In this document: piece after piece, positions 7,933-15,736 of the stretch
How positions within the stretch are numbered: position 1 is the first letter of the stretch
How the letters are laid out: every line of letters begins with the position of its first letter
Assembly (NCBI GenBank): GCA_037446395.1
Contig: JBBIIP010000034.1
Span: 1 to 22,829 of the forward strand
Source of the DNA: JAAYJT01 sp037446395
Lineage (GTDB): Bacteria > Bacteroidota > Bacteroidia > Bacteroidales > JAAYJT01
Length of the DNA: 22,829 bases
Direction: 5' to 3'
Translations under genes and position numbers: made by a program
Notes under the pieces: model-generated
Database searches by the model: none
What the model saw: only the letters and a program-made list of their open reading frames with translations
What the model was told of the DNA's origin: nothing

Positions 7933-9222
7933 CTAAAATGTATTGAGGAAGTCTGTAATCAGGCTAAAAACATCTTTATACTTGCTCAGCGTCAATGATT
8001 CCCGCCTGTCGTAAAGGTCGTGATAAAACCTGTGTTCGCTTCCTACGGTCAAAAGAAAAAAAGCAGGAACCTTATTTTGATGAAAATAATAATGATCGCT
8101 GCTGCGCGACTCTCCCCTTCTTCGAATTTCCTTCACATACCCTTTTTCTGCATTGATGGCTTCGATGATTTTAGCACGGGTTGTGTCGGCAGTGGCATTA
8201 AAAACCAACAGCCCATCGCTTCCTGTTCCCACCATATCGAGGTTCAACAAAAATTTGATTCGGTTCAAAGGGAAAAGAGGGTTCTCTGTATAAAATTTTG
8301 ACCCCCGCAAACCTGCCTCTTCTCCAGAAAAAGCCATGAAAGCCATGGAATAATAGGGTTGATTTTGAGGCATCCGAAAGTGCCGTGCCAAATCAATAAG
8401 CATTGCAGTGCCGCTGGCATTATCGTTTGCCCCCGGAAAATATGTGCTTTTGCCCATCAGTCCAAGGTGGTCATAGTGTGCAGTGATCACCAGAAAAGTA
8501 TCGGGCTGCACCCTGCCGCTGATAAAGCCAATGACATTTCGTGTGGTGTAGTTTTGGAGAAAAACATTGTCAACATCAACAGCAACTTCTTTAAGCCTGA
8601 TTGGAATTTGGTCGCGCTTCACATCGAGTGTTGTGAATGGTGTGTTGCTCAGTGGACGTGCCCACGAATGCCACGAAACTGATTGTTTTGGAAATATGGC
8701 TCCGCGCGCGTTAAACGAATTATTTTTTATCAACGAATCAATGATCCTGAGGGAATCCTTCGACTTGATCGTGCGGGTGTCAATATCATAGAAAATATAG
8801 TGATCAGAATGGTTTTGTTTTCTAAATTTTCTGAATTTGCACGGCTTATCGTAAGTTTTGCGATCAAACGTGCGAACCCTGTAAATTCCTTTGTCGGCAT
8901 GCGATCCGGGGCTTACAACAAATTCTTTTCCTGGTTCGAGCGATTTGTTGTTGATTTTCAAGGATACATTTTCGGGAAAAGTGTTGATGTCAAGCACAAA
9001 TGGTTGATAATAATCCCGGCCATTGGCCTGGAGCCCGATCTTTGAAAATTGTGCTGAAATGAAAGCTGCTGCCAGACTGTCGCCTTTATTCGCATAGCCC
9101 CGGCCAAACATTTGTGGCGAGGCCAGGCTGTCAATCAGCATTCGGGCATAGCCAACATCCTGGGCGGCAGAAGAAAAAGAAAAGGAAGCAGAAAGGATAA
9201 GAAAAAGAAATTTTTTAACCAT
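7933..9222 (-). CDS. Secreted M28-family zinc metallopeptidase
   Basis: A 429-residue exported peptidase, probably an aminopeptidase acting in the periplasm or outside the cell. The N-terminus (residues 1-20) is a classic signal peptide: KK, then a hydrophobic run and a likely cleavage in SSAA/QD. The catalytic domain covers about 228-429. All expected di-zinc ligands are present: H249 (AHYDHLG), bridging D267 (GANDNASG), catalytic E301 with ligand E302 (SGEEAGLRG), D329 (NLDMVG) and H401 (FYHDLYD). The central insert (about 80-225) is not one I can assign; such proteins often carry a PA-like domain there. The gene follows the unnamed conserved gene by 42 nt with no obvious promoter, and precedes rsmI by 9 nt. 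The substrate is unknown. Confidence 0.9.
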   Translation of the reverse strand: MVKKFLFLILSASFSFSSAAQDVGYARMLIDSLASPQMFGRGYANKGDSLAAAFISAQFSKIGLQANGRDYYQPFVLDINTFPENVSLKINNKSLEPGKEFVVSPGSHADKGIYRVRTFDRKTYDKPCKFRKFRKQNHSDHYIFYDIDTRTIKSKDSLRIIDSLIKNNSFNARGAIFPKQSVSWHSWARPLSNTPFTTLDVKRDQIPIRLKEVAVDVDNVFLQNYTTRNVIGFISGRVQPDTFLVITAHYDHLGLMGKSTYFPGANDNASGTAMLIDLARHFRMPQNQPYYSMAFMAFSGEEAGLRGSKFYTENPLFPLNRIKFLLNLDMVGTGSDGLLVFNATADTTRAKIIEAINAEKGYVKEIRRRGESRSSDHYYFHQNKVPAFFLLTVGSEHRFYHDLYDRRESLTLSKYKDVFSLITDFLNTF

Positions 9223-9264
9223 AAAATCTTGGGATATTAGAATTACTAACGAGTTGCGCTTAGC

Positions 9265-10161
9265 CTAATCCGTAAAACGCCTGAGAACGAATTGGTTTAG
9301 CCTCTGAATCGAGTTAGATTCAAGGTTCCATTTGTAAAGCCGGGCCATTTGTTCGATCATTTGGGTGGCTTCGTTGCGATCGGTGCAGGCGTTGAGGCGA
9401 CTGATGGCATTGTTATATCCAGAGAGGTCTCCCTTGAATAACTCGTTGATAAATAAAAATTTATCGTTGATTCCGATGGCTGTCTTCAAATCACCCAACT
9501 GGCTGTTTTGCATTTTTGCCCCGATGCTGCTGTCGCTACTGACTTTGTTTAGTTTTTCGTTGATTGTTTTTCGCTCATCGCGATATTTATCTGCGACAGT
9601 TTGGGGTGGCAATCCGCCAAAAAGGTCGTTTGATAATGGTTTTATATCATTCCCTGGAAAATTGGGTTTAAGTGCAGGACTAGGTTCGCTGATTTCGTTG
9701 GGTTCCGGAGCTGGTATAACCGGGTTTAATTCATTCTGCCCATAATCCGCAACAGGAATATCCTCTGCAATGGTTTGTTCAGTGGCGGTTATAATTGCCG
9801 GCTCCTGAATTCCTGCATCAGAACTCTCTTCGTTTTCGAAAGTTTTTGCTTCCTGACTTATAACGGGGGTGCATGATTCGGTTGCTGGTTTTAGTACTTC
9901 TGGCTCTGCCGGCCTGTTAATTTTAAAGGGAATTGGCGATTCGCGTGTGATTTTTTGCCTGATTTGAGTAGTGTCAAACCCGGGGGCTTTGTTCATTTTT
10001 TCAATCAAGTAAATATCCTCGTAAAATTTGCGAACATTCTGCATCAATATATCAAGCTCGATGTAAGGAATTTTATCTTCATAGGCCTTGATAATGTCCC
10101 ACTGTTCGCGCATGGTTTCGAATAATTCGTCAATTTCGTTTTTAATAATTTCCTGGCTCAT
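9265..10161 (-). CDS. Conserved Bacteroidota protein of unknown function
   Basis: This 298-residue protein has three visible parts. Residues 1-60 are predicted helical, charged and rich in Glu, Ile and Tyr. Residues 75-180 are a low-complexity linker rich in Pro, Glu, Ala and Ser, probably disordered. Residues 220-298 are a compact alpha-helical region beginning LGDLKTAIGINDKFLFINEL and ending in RLNQFVLRRF. From memory, the GINDKFLFINELF motif recurs in uncharacterised Bacteroidales proteins, but I cannot name a function. There is no signal peptide or membrane segment, so it is likely cytosolic. It is first of a four-gene minus-strand run (M28 peptidase, rsmI, purN) and is divergent from tdk. 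A near-consensus -7 (TAATTTTA, minus strand, 10208-10215) may serve it. Confidence 0.85.
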   Translation of the reverse strand: MSQEIIKNEIDELFETMREQWDIIKAYEDKIPYIELDILMQNVRKFYEDIYLIEKMNKAPGFDTTQIRQKITRESPIPFKINRPAEPEVLKPATESCTPVISQEAKTFENEESSDAGIQEPAIITATEQTIAEDIPVADYGQNELNPVIPAPEPNEISEPSPALKPNFPGNDIKPLSNDLFGGLPPQTVADKYRDERKTINEKLNKVSSDSSIGAKMQNSQLGDLKTAIGINDKFLFINELFKGDLSGYNNAISRLNACTDRNEATQMIEQMARLYKWNLESNSIQRLNQFVLRRFTD

Positions 10162-10268
10162 AGCGGTATTAATTATTGGCTTTCAAGGTTCAACGCTTTT
10201 TGATGTGTAAAATTATGAAAATACCTGTTGAGGAAAACATTTATTGATGGGTTGAACATCCTTTTTCA

Positions 10269-10276
10269 TATTTTTG
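10269..10276 (+). promoter_or_regulatory. -7 promoter element of tdk
   Basis: TATTTTTG is an exact TAnnTTTG match. A TTG at 10244-10246 is a possible -33. The start would be near 10283, about 30 nt before ATG 10313. This argues against a TTG start at 10274, which would lie inside the promoter. Confidence 0.55.
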
Positions 10277-10312
10277 AGGGCTTTTAACAAAGGGTCATCA
10301 TCATCGGTTTTT

Positions 10313-10900
10313 ATGTTTCTTGAGCCACCGCACAGTCGTCAAAATCGCAGGGGATGGATTGAAGTAATCACCGGATCAATGTTTTCGGGAAAAACCGAAG
10401 AGTTGATCCGTCGCTTGAAGCGGGCACGCATTGCACGGCAAAAAGTGGAAATCTTTAAGCCCAGCATTGATGTTCGTTATGATGAAATAAATGTCGTATC
10501 GCACGATGAAAACGCAATTTCTTCTACTCCTGTTCAAACAGCTTCCCAGATTTTGCTTTATGCTCACGACGTAGATGTAATCGGAATTGATGAAGCCCAG
10601 TTTTTTGATGCCGAGCTTGCTTCAGTGTGTAATCAGCTGGCCAACAGTGGCATACGCGTCATTGTAGCCGGCCTTGATATGGATTATCTGGGGAAACCTT
10701 TTGGCCCCATTCCCGGATTAATGGCCATTGCTGAGTATGTTTCGAAGGTTCATGCCATTTGCATTAAATGTGGCAATTTGGCCCAACATAGTCATCGCAC
10801 CATTGCAGACGATCATCTGGTTGTGCTTGGCGAAAAAAACAATTACGAGCCATTATGCAGGGTTTGTTTTAACGAAAAGCTCAAGGCCCAGCCAAACTAA
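10313..10900 (+). CDS. tdk: Thymidine kinase, TK1 (type II) family
   Basis: This enzyme phosphorylates thymidine to dTMP in the salvage pathway. It has 195 residues. The P-loop is GSMFSGKT (21-28), followed by the EELIRRLKRA helix. The DEAQFFD motif contains the catalytic base E94 after D93. The structural zinc site is made of C150 and C153 (CIKCG) with C182 and C185 (CRVC). The start was placed at ATG 10313 because the promoter lies at 10269-10276 and because the family's pattern of a short N-terminus before RGxIEVITGSMF fits. It is divergent from the unnamed gene and followed by a short T-tailed hairpin. Confidence 0.95.
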   Translation: MFLEPPHSRQNRRGWIEVITGSMFSGKTEELIRRLKRARIARQKVEIFKPSIDVRYDEINVVSHDENAISSTPVQTASQILLYAHDVDVIGIDEAQFFDAELASVCNQLANSGIRVIVAGLDMDYLGKPFGPIPGLMAIAEYVSKVHAICIKCGNLAQHSHRTIADDHLVVLGEKNNYEPLCRVCFNEKLKAQPN

Positions 10901-10925
10901 CCAGGCAATCCCAAACCAAAAATTC

Positions 10926-10942
10926 CCTGCAGCAGGTTTTTT
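10926..10942 (+). terminator. Weak candidate terminator after tdk
   Basis: CCTG (10926-10929) and CAGG (10933-10936) can form a 4-bp stem with a CAG loop, followed by six T residues. It lies 26 nt after the tdk stop. The stem is short, so confidence is low. Confidence 0.35.
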
Positions 10943-10978
10943 CCAAAGTGGCATATCATCCAAATTGCAGATTTTTAA

Positions 10979-10986
10979 TAATTTTG
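10979..10986 (+). promoter_or_regulatory. -7 promoter element for the cyclophilin-pheS pair
   Basis: TAATTTTG matches TAnnTTTG exactly. It lies 28 nt before the cyclophilin start codon. No convincing -33 TTTG is seen at the usual distance. Confidence 0.45.
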
Positions 10987-11014
10987 TCATCATAATCACA
11001 AACATTAATTCCCC

Positions 11015-11659
11015 ATGAAAAGTATTGTTCTTGCCTTTGCTCTTCTATTTGCACTAAATTTTTATGCCATGTCTCAAACTCAAACCGCCAAAATTAAAGA
11101 AACCAAGGTGCTAATCCAGACCGATTTGGGCGACATCACCGTGAAGTTGTACAACGAAACCCCACTCCATCGGGATAACTTTATAAAACTTGTAAAGGAG
11201 GGGTATTATAATGGATCTATTTTTCACCGTGTGATTAAAGATTTCATGATTCAGGGTGGGGGAGGCGCTTCAGGCAGTCAAGATCCCGGGTACACCATTC
11301 CGGCTGAGTTTGTTGCAAAGTATTATCATAAAAAAGGCGCCCTGGCTGCCGCCCGCATGGGCGACCAGGTAAATCCGCAAAAGGCATCATCCGGCTCACA
11401 ATTTTATATTGTTCACGGGCGCACTTTCCCTGCCGATCAATTGGAGTTGATGGGCCAACGCTCAGGAAAAGCATATACCGAAGAACAGGTTAAAACATAT
11501 TCCACACTGGGCGGATCGCCGCATCTTGACGGTGGCTATTCCGTTTTTGGCGAAGTTGTGTCGGGCCTGGATGTAGTGGATAAAATTGCAGCCGTGCAAA
11601 CTGGCCAGGCAGATCGGCCGGTGACAGAAATTAAAATGAAAATGAAGCTCCTCGAATAG
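11015..11659 (+). CDS. Exported cyclophilin-type peptidyl-prolyl cis-trans isomerase
   Basis: This 214-residue protein speeds proline isomerisation during folding of exported proteins. Residues 1-20 form a signal peptide (MKSIVLAFALLFALNFYAMS), with Q21 a likely mature start; there is no lipobox Cys. The cyclophilin domain covers about 30-213. Active-site hallmarks are FHRVIKDFMIQGG, with R72 the key catalytic Arg and Q80, then SGSQFYIV and LDGGYSVFGEV. An insert between SQFYIV and LDGGYSVFG, rich in Gly, Gln and Lys, is larger than in E. coli PpiB and resembles Bacteroidota versions. The gene is followed by pheS after 10 nt, so the two are probably cotranscribed even though their functions are unrelated. 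Confidence 0.92.
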   Translation: MKSIVLAFALLFALNFYAMSQTQTAKIKETKVLIQTDLGDITVKLYNETPLHRDNFIKLVKEGYYNGSIFHRVIKDFMIQGGGGASGSQDPGYTIPAEFVAKYYHKKGALAAARMGDQVNPQKASSGSQFYIVHGRTFPADQLELMGQRSGKAYTEEQVKTYSTLGGSPHLDGGYSVFGEVVSGLDVVDKIAAVQTGQADRPVTEIKMKMKLLE

Positions 11660-11662
11660 GAG
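11658..11662 (+). promoter_or_regulatory. Shine-Dalgarno-like AGGAG before pheS
   Basis: AGGAG overlaps the stop codon of the cyclophilin gene and sits 7 nt before the pheS ATG. Such sequences are uncommon in this group, so it may support re-initiation after the upstream stop. Confidence 0.45.
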
Positions 11663-11669
11663 TCAATGT

Positions 11670-12692
11670 ATGAAGGAAAGAATCCAGGAAATAATTGCTG
11701 CTGCGAACGCGTTTAAAATAAGTCAGGCTGCTGATCTTGAAGAATTCCGAATCAGGTATCTCGGGAAAAAGGGTGTGCTGAGCGATCTTTTCTCTGATTT
11801 CAAACTGGTTGATCCAGTGCAGAGAAAAGAAACCGGCCGTTTACTCAACGATTTAAAAAACTACCTTCAAAATATATTTGATCAGGCAAAGGTTTCTTTT
11901 GAGGCCAACACTGCTGCCCCGAAACCAATACCCGATCTCACCATGCCCGTAAACTTCCAGGCACTTGGTTCGCGGCATCCGGTGAGCCTGGTCATGAACC
12001 AAGTGGTTGATATTTTTGCCCGGCTGGGTTTTCCTGTTGCCGAAGGACCTGAAATTGAAGATGACTGGCATAATTTCTCTGCACTGAACTTTCCGCCTGA
12101 GCATCCCGCACGAGACATGCAGGATACTTTTTTTATAACAAAAAACCCTGATATTGCTTTGCGCACGCACACATCCTCGGTGCAAATCAGGTATATGGAA
12201 AAACATAAACCACCACTGAGGGCTATTTTTCCGGGCAGGGTTTATCGCAACGAGGCTATTTCGGCCCGTGCCCATTGCTTGTTTCATCAGGTCGAGGGGT
12301 TGTATGTGGATGAAAATGTGTCGTTTGCTGACCTGAAGCAAACCCTGCTTTACTTTGCCCGCGAAATGTTCGACGCCGAAACAAAAATTAGGCTACGGCC
12401 TTCATTTTTCCCTTTCACCGAACCATCCGCCGAAATGGATATTTCGTGCAACATATGCGGGGGCAGCGGATGTAATATCTGTAAATACACCGGCTGGGTT
12501 GAAATTCTTGGGTGCGGAATGGTTGACCCTGCCGTTTTGGAAAACTGTGGCATAGACAATGTGAAATATACAGGTTTTGCTTTCGGCATTGGAATGGAGC
12601 GCATGGCGCTGTTGCGATACCAAATTAACGACCTGCGGCTGTTTTTTGAGAACGACCTGCGATTTCTCAAACAATTTACATCTGCGCTCTAA
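11670..12692 (+). CDS. pheS: Phenylalanyl-tRNA synthetase alpha subunit
   Basis: This is the catalytic alpha chain of the heterotetrameric PheRS (340 residues, typical). The N-terminal coiled coil covers about 1-85 (RIRYLGKKGVLSDLF). The class II core follows: motif 2 around FPGRVYRNEAISARAHCLFHQ and motif 3 in GFAFGIGMERMALLRY. A Cys-rich segment, CNICGGSGCNICKYTGW, lies between them and looks like a small metal-binding insert seen in many bacterial PheS. The beta chain pheT is not adjacent; thiL follows instead, so the two subunits are encoded apart, as is usual in Bacteroidota. It lies 10 nt after the cyclophilin gene. Confidence 0.97.
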   Translation: MKERIQEIIAAANAFKISQAADLEEFRIRYLGKKGVLSDLFSDFKLVDPVQRKETGRLLNDLKNYLQNIFDQAKVSFEANTAAPKPIPDLTMPVNFQALGSRHPVSLVMNQVVDIFARLGFPVAEGPEIEDDWHNFSALNFPPEHPARDMQDTFFITKNPDIALRTHTSSVQIRYMEKHKPPLRAIFPGRVYRNEAISARAHCLFHQVEGLYVDENVSFADLKQTLLYFAREMFDAETKIRLRPSFFPFTEPSAEMDISCNICGGSGCNICKYTGWVEILGCGMVDPAVLENCGIDNVKYTGFAFGIGMERMALLRYQINDLRLFFENDLRFLKQFTSAL

Positions 12693-12743
12693 CTTCAACC
12701 AATTTATATCCGGCTATTTCTCCATTCTTCAATGGCGATTCAA

Positions 12744-12751
12744 TACTTTTG
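12744..12751 (+). promoter_or_regulatory. -7 promoter element of thiL
   Basis: TACTTTTG is an exact TAnnTTTG match in the 98-nt gap after pheS, with about 32 nt left for the thiL leader. No clear -33 element was found. Confidence 0.5.
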
Positions 12752-12790
12752 TAATTGTCAGCATAATAAAACACTAACATATATTTTTCG

Positions 12791-13831
12791 ATGCCGGAAA
12801 ATCCTATCACTCGAACAGAATTATCAGAACTTGGTGAATTCGGGTTAATAGATCATTTAACCAGAAATATCAGATTAAACCAACCGGGCACCATTAAAGG
12901 TGTCGGCGACGATTGTGCTGTAATAGATGCAGGCGATCATTTCCTGCTGGCCACTACGGATTTGCTGATAGAAGGAATCCACTTCGACCTGACTTACACC
13001 CCTCTGAAACATCTTGGCTATAAAGCCGTTGCGGTTAATCTCAGCGACATTGCAGCCATGAACGGAAACCCCACACAAATAATGATCGGCCTTTCTGTTT
13101 CAAACCGCTTTTCGGTTGAAGCACTTAGCGAGCTTTATGAAGGCATTCTGATTGCATGCGATAAATATAAAGTAGATCTGGTGGGTGGAGACACAACCAC
13201 GAGCCCATCAGGGATGTTTATTTCAATTACTGCCTTTGGAACTGTCGGCAAATATGAGGTGTGTTACAGGAATCAAGCCTCAGTGAATGACCTTGTTTGT
13301 GTCAGCGGCGACTTGGGTGCTTCTTATATGGGTTTGCTTCTGCTTGAAAGAGAAAAGGCGGTATTCAAAGGCGACAGCAGCATGCAACCCGATCTGACCG
13401 GAAACGAATACATCATCAGGCGTCAATTGAAACCCGAGCCCCGGCTTGATGTTGTGGCGTCCCTAGGCGAGGCTGGCGTAAAACCCACTTCAATGATTGA
13501 TATCAGCGATGGATTGGCTTCCGAAATACTGCATTTGTGTACAGGATCGAAAACCGGCTGCCGCCTTTATGAAGAGAAATTACCGATTGATAATAACACG
13601 ATTCGCCTGGCCGAAGAGTTTGGGATCAGCCCCACTACTGCGGCTATGAATGGTGGCGAAGATTATGAATTGTTGTTTACAATCAGCATGAATGATTTCG
13701 AAAAGGTGAAAATTATTCCGGGCATTTCGGTAATTGGGCACATGCGTGAAAAGGAAGACGGAGTTCACCTGGTTACTCCCGGAGGCAATTTTGTTCAAAT
13801 CAAAGCCCAGGGCTGGAACCACATGAAATAA
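12791..13831 (+). CDS. thiL: Thiamine-monophosphate kinase
   Basis: ThiL makes thiamine pyrophosphate from thiamine monophosphate and ATP, the last step of cofactor synthesis. The 346-residue protein has the PurM/ThiL-type fold. Metal- and ATP-binding motifs are GVGDDCAVID (37-46), TTDLLIEGIHFD (55-66), NLSDIAAMNG, the GGDTT loop, the SDGL motif in MIDISDGLASE and GGEDYELLFT near the C-terminus. No THI-box riboswitch is visible in the 98 nt upstream. uvrC begins 20 nt downstream, so the two are probably cotranscribed. Confidence 0.96.
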   Translation: MPENPITRTELSELGEFGLIDHLTRNIRLNQPGTIKGVGDDCAVIDAGDHFLLATTDLLIEGIHFDLTYTPLKHLGYKAVAVNLSDIAAMNGNPTQIMIGLSVSNRFSVEALSELYEGILIACDKYKVDLVGGDTTTSPSGMFISITAFGTVGKYEVCYRNQASVNDLVCVSGDLGASYMGLLLLEREKAVFKGDSSMQPDLTGNEYIIRRQLKPEPRLDVVASLGEAGVKPTSMIDISDGLASEILHLCTGSKTGCRLYEEKLPIDNNTIRLAEEFGISPTTAAMNGGEDYELLFTISMNDFEKVKIIPGISVIGHMREKEDGVHLVTPGGNFVQIKAQGWNHMK

Positions 13832-13851
13832 TTTATTCGAAAGTTGTGGGA

Positions 13852-15675
13852 ATGTCTTCCAGAAAAGATACATATCACCATCTTGAGGCAACGCTGCTCA
13901 CATTGCCCGAAAGCCCCGGCATTTATCAATACTTTGACAGCGAGGGCAAGATTCTTTACGTAGGCAAAGCAAAAAACCTCCGTAAACGTGTGATGTCGTA
14001 TTTCACGAAAGACCAAAGCCTTACGGGGAAAGTGAGGGTGATGGTGAAAAAAATTTCTGAAATCAGGCATATTGTAGTTGACACTGAGCTCGAAGCCCTC
14101 TTGCTCGAAAACAACCTGATTAAGACTTATCAGCCGCGATACAACATCATGCTGAAGGATGACAAAACCTTCCCGTGGATTTGCATAAAAAATGAGCCTT
14201 TCCCAAGGGTTTTTGCAACCCGCAATCCGGTTGACGACAAATCAACGTACTTTGGGCCCTACGCTTCTGTAAAAATGATGAATACCTTGCTCGACCTGGT
14301 CAAGCATCTATATCCTTTGCGCACCTGCACGCTCCCGCTCACCAACGAAAGCATCAAAAAAGGTAAATTTAAGATCTGTCTTCAATATCATCTTGGCAAC
14401 TGCAAAGGGCCCTGCGAAGGGTTGCAAACAGAAGAGAACTATTTGTCGGGAATTGCCGCAGTGCGCAACATTATCAAGGGAAACCTGCAGCAGGTCAAAA
14501 GCCAGTTGATGATGCTCATGAACGAGCATGCTGCCAAACTTGAATTTGAGCTTGCCCAGTTGATTAAGGAAAAGGTTGATTTGCTTGATCGCTACCGAAG
14601 CAAGTCAACGGTGGTCAATCCCTCCATCACCAATGTGGATGTTTTTTCAATTGTTGGCAGCGATCACAATGCCTACGTAAACTATCTCAAAGTTGTGGAT
14701 GGTGCCATCATTCAATCCCATACGGTGGAAGTTCAGAAAAAACTGGATGAAAGCGATGAAGAGATATTGACAATTGTTTTGGCAGAGTTTCGCCAGCGCT
14801 ACGAAAGCGATGCCAGGGAGGTCGTTGTTCCATTCGATATTGATATAGATTTTTCCGACATGGTTTTTGCTGTGCCTAAAAGGGGAGATAAATTGCATTT
14901 GTTAGAACTTTCGACCAAAAACGCCCGATATTTTCAACTCGAACGCCAGAAACAAAAAGACCTTGTAGATCCCGAGCGGCATAGCCGAAGGGTTTTAGCG
15001 ACCCTGCAGAAGGATCTTGGGTTAGAACATCTGCCTGAACGGATTGAGTGCTTCGACAATTCAAACATCCAGGGAACATCGGCTGTTGCCTCCGTAGTGG
15101 TGTTTACCAAAGCCAAACCCGATAAAAAAGAATACAGGCATTTCAATATTCGCACCGTTCCAGGGCCGGATGATTTCGCTTCGATGGCTGAAATAGTATT
15201 GCGCCGCTACAAACGGGTGCTCGACGAAAAGAAAAAATTACCGCAATTAATTGTTATTGATGGAGGCAAAGGCCAATTAAATGCAGCACTCGAAAGTCTT
15301 GAAAAACTTGGAATCAACGATAAAGTGAACATCATTGGTATTGCAAAACGCCTGGAAGAGATCTTTCAACCCGGCGACCCGCTCCCGCTTTATCTTGACA
15401 AGAAAACAGAATCGCTCAAGCTTATTCAGCATCTTCGCGACGAAGCCCACCGTTTCGCCATCACCCATCACCGAAAGCGCAGGGAAAAAGACACCCTCAA
15501 GACCGAGTTGACTCAAATCAAAGGAATAGGTAAGACATTGTCCGAGAAACTCTTGAAAGAATTTGGATCTTTCAGGAAACTGAAAAGCGCCGAGCTTCAT
15601 CAAATTCAAGAATGTATCGGCTCCAGAAAAGGGGCAACGGTGTTTGAATATCTTCGAACTTTGGATGCGCGATGA
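13852..15675 (+). CDS. uvrC: Excinuclease ABC subunit C
   Basis: UvrC makes both incisions in nucleotide excision repair after UvrAB find the lesion. It has 607 residues, the usual size. The GIY-YIG domain covers about 20-100 (SPGIYQYF and ILYVGKAKNLRKRV). Next comes the four-Cys region (RTC, KIC, then CKGPC) reported in the family to bind an iron-sulfur cluster. The UVR domain lies near 205-240. The RNase H-like nuclease is marked by ECFDNSNIQGT, with the catalytic Asp, and DGGKGQLNAA. Tandem helix-hairpin-helix motifs (QIKGIGKTLSEKLL) end the protein. ATG 13852 is preferred over GTG 13846, which adds only two residues. It lies 20 nt after thiL. Confidence 0.97.
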   Translation: MSSRKDTYHHLEATLLTLPESPGIYQYFDSEGKILYVGKAKNLRKRVMSYFTKDQSLTGKVRVMVKKISEIRHIVVDTELEALLLENNLIKTYQPRYNIMLKDDKTFPWICIKNEPFPRVFATRNPVDDKSTYFGPYASVKMMNTLLDLVKHLYPLRTCTLPLTNESIKKGKFKICLQYHLGNCKGPCEGLQTEENYLSGIAAVRNIIKGNLQQVKSQLMMLMNEHAAKLEFELAQLIKEKVDLLDRYRSKSTVVNPSITNVDVFSIVGSDHNAYVNYLKVVDGAIIQSHTVEVQKKLDESDEEILTIVLAEFRQRYESDAREVVVPFDIDIDFSDMVFAVPKRGDKLHLLELSTKNARYFQLERQKQKDLVDPERHSRRVLATLQKDLGLEHLPERIECFDNSNIQGTSAVASVVVFTKAKPDKKEYRHFNIRTVPGPDDFASMAEIVLRRYKRVLDEKKKLPQLIVIDGGKGQLNAALESLEKLGINDKVNIIGIAKRLEEIFQPGDPLPLYLDKKTESLKLIQHLRDEAHRFAITHHRKRREKDTLKTELTQIKGIGKTLSEKLLKEFGSFRKLKSAELHQIQECIGSRKGATVFEYLRTLDAR

Positions 15676-15736
15676 ATGACATATAGCGAATTAGTTACAA
15701 ATTGGTTGAACCTACCCTTCTTTGTTTTGATGATTA

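Noticed and set aside
10162..10312. Divergent gap between the unnamed gene and tdk searched for a small gene or operator.
   Set aside because: Apart from the promoter elements reported, no open frame with a family signature or clear dyad was seen.
11853..12341. Minus-strand open frame of 162 codons inside pheS.
   Set aside because: pheS has all class II motifs on the plus strand; the reverse frame is a by-product of its codon use.
15701..15724. Promoter for the PLD-family gene (TTG ... TACCCTTCTTTG).
   Set aside because: The gap between TA and TTTG is 6 nt instead of 2, so it does not match the -7 consensus; cotranscription with uvrC is as likely.
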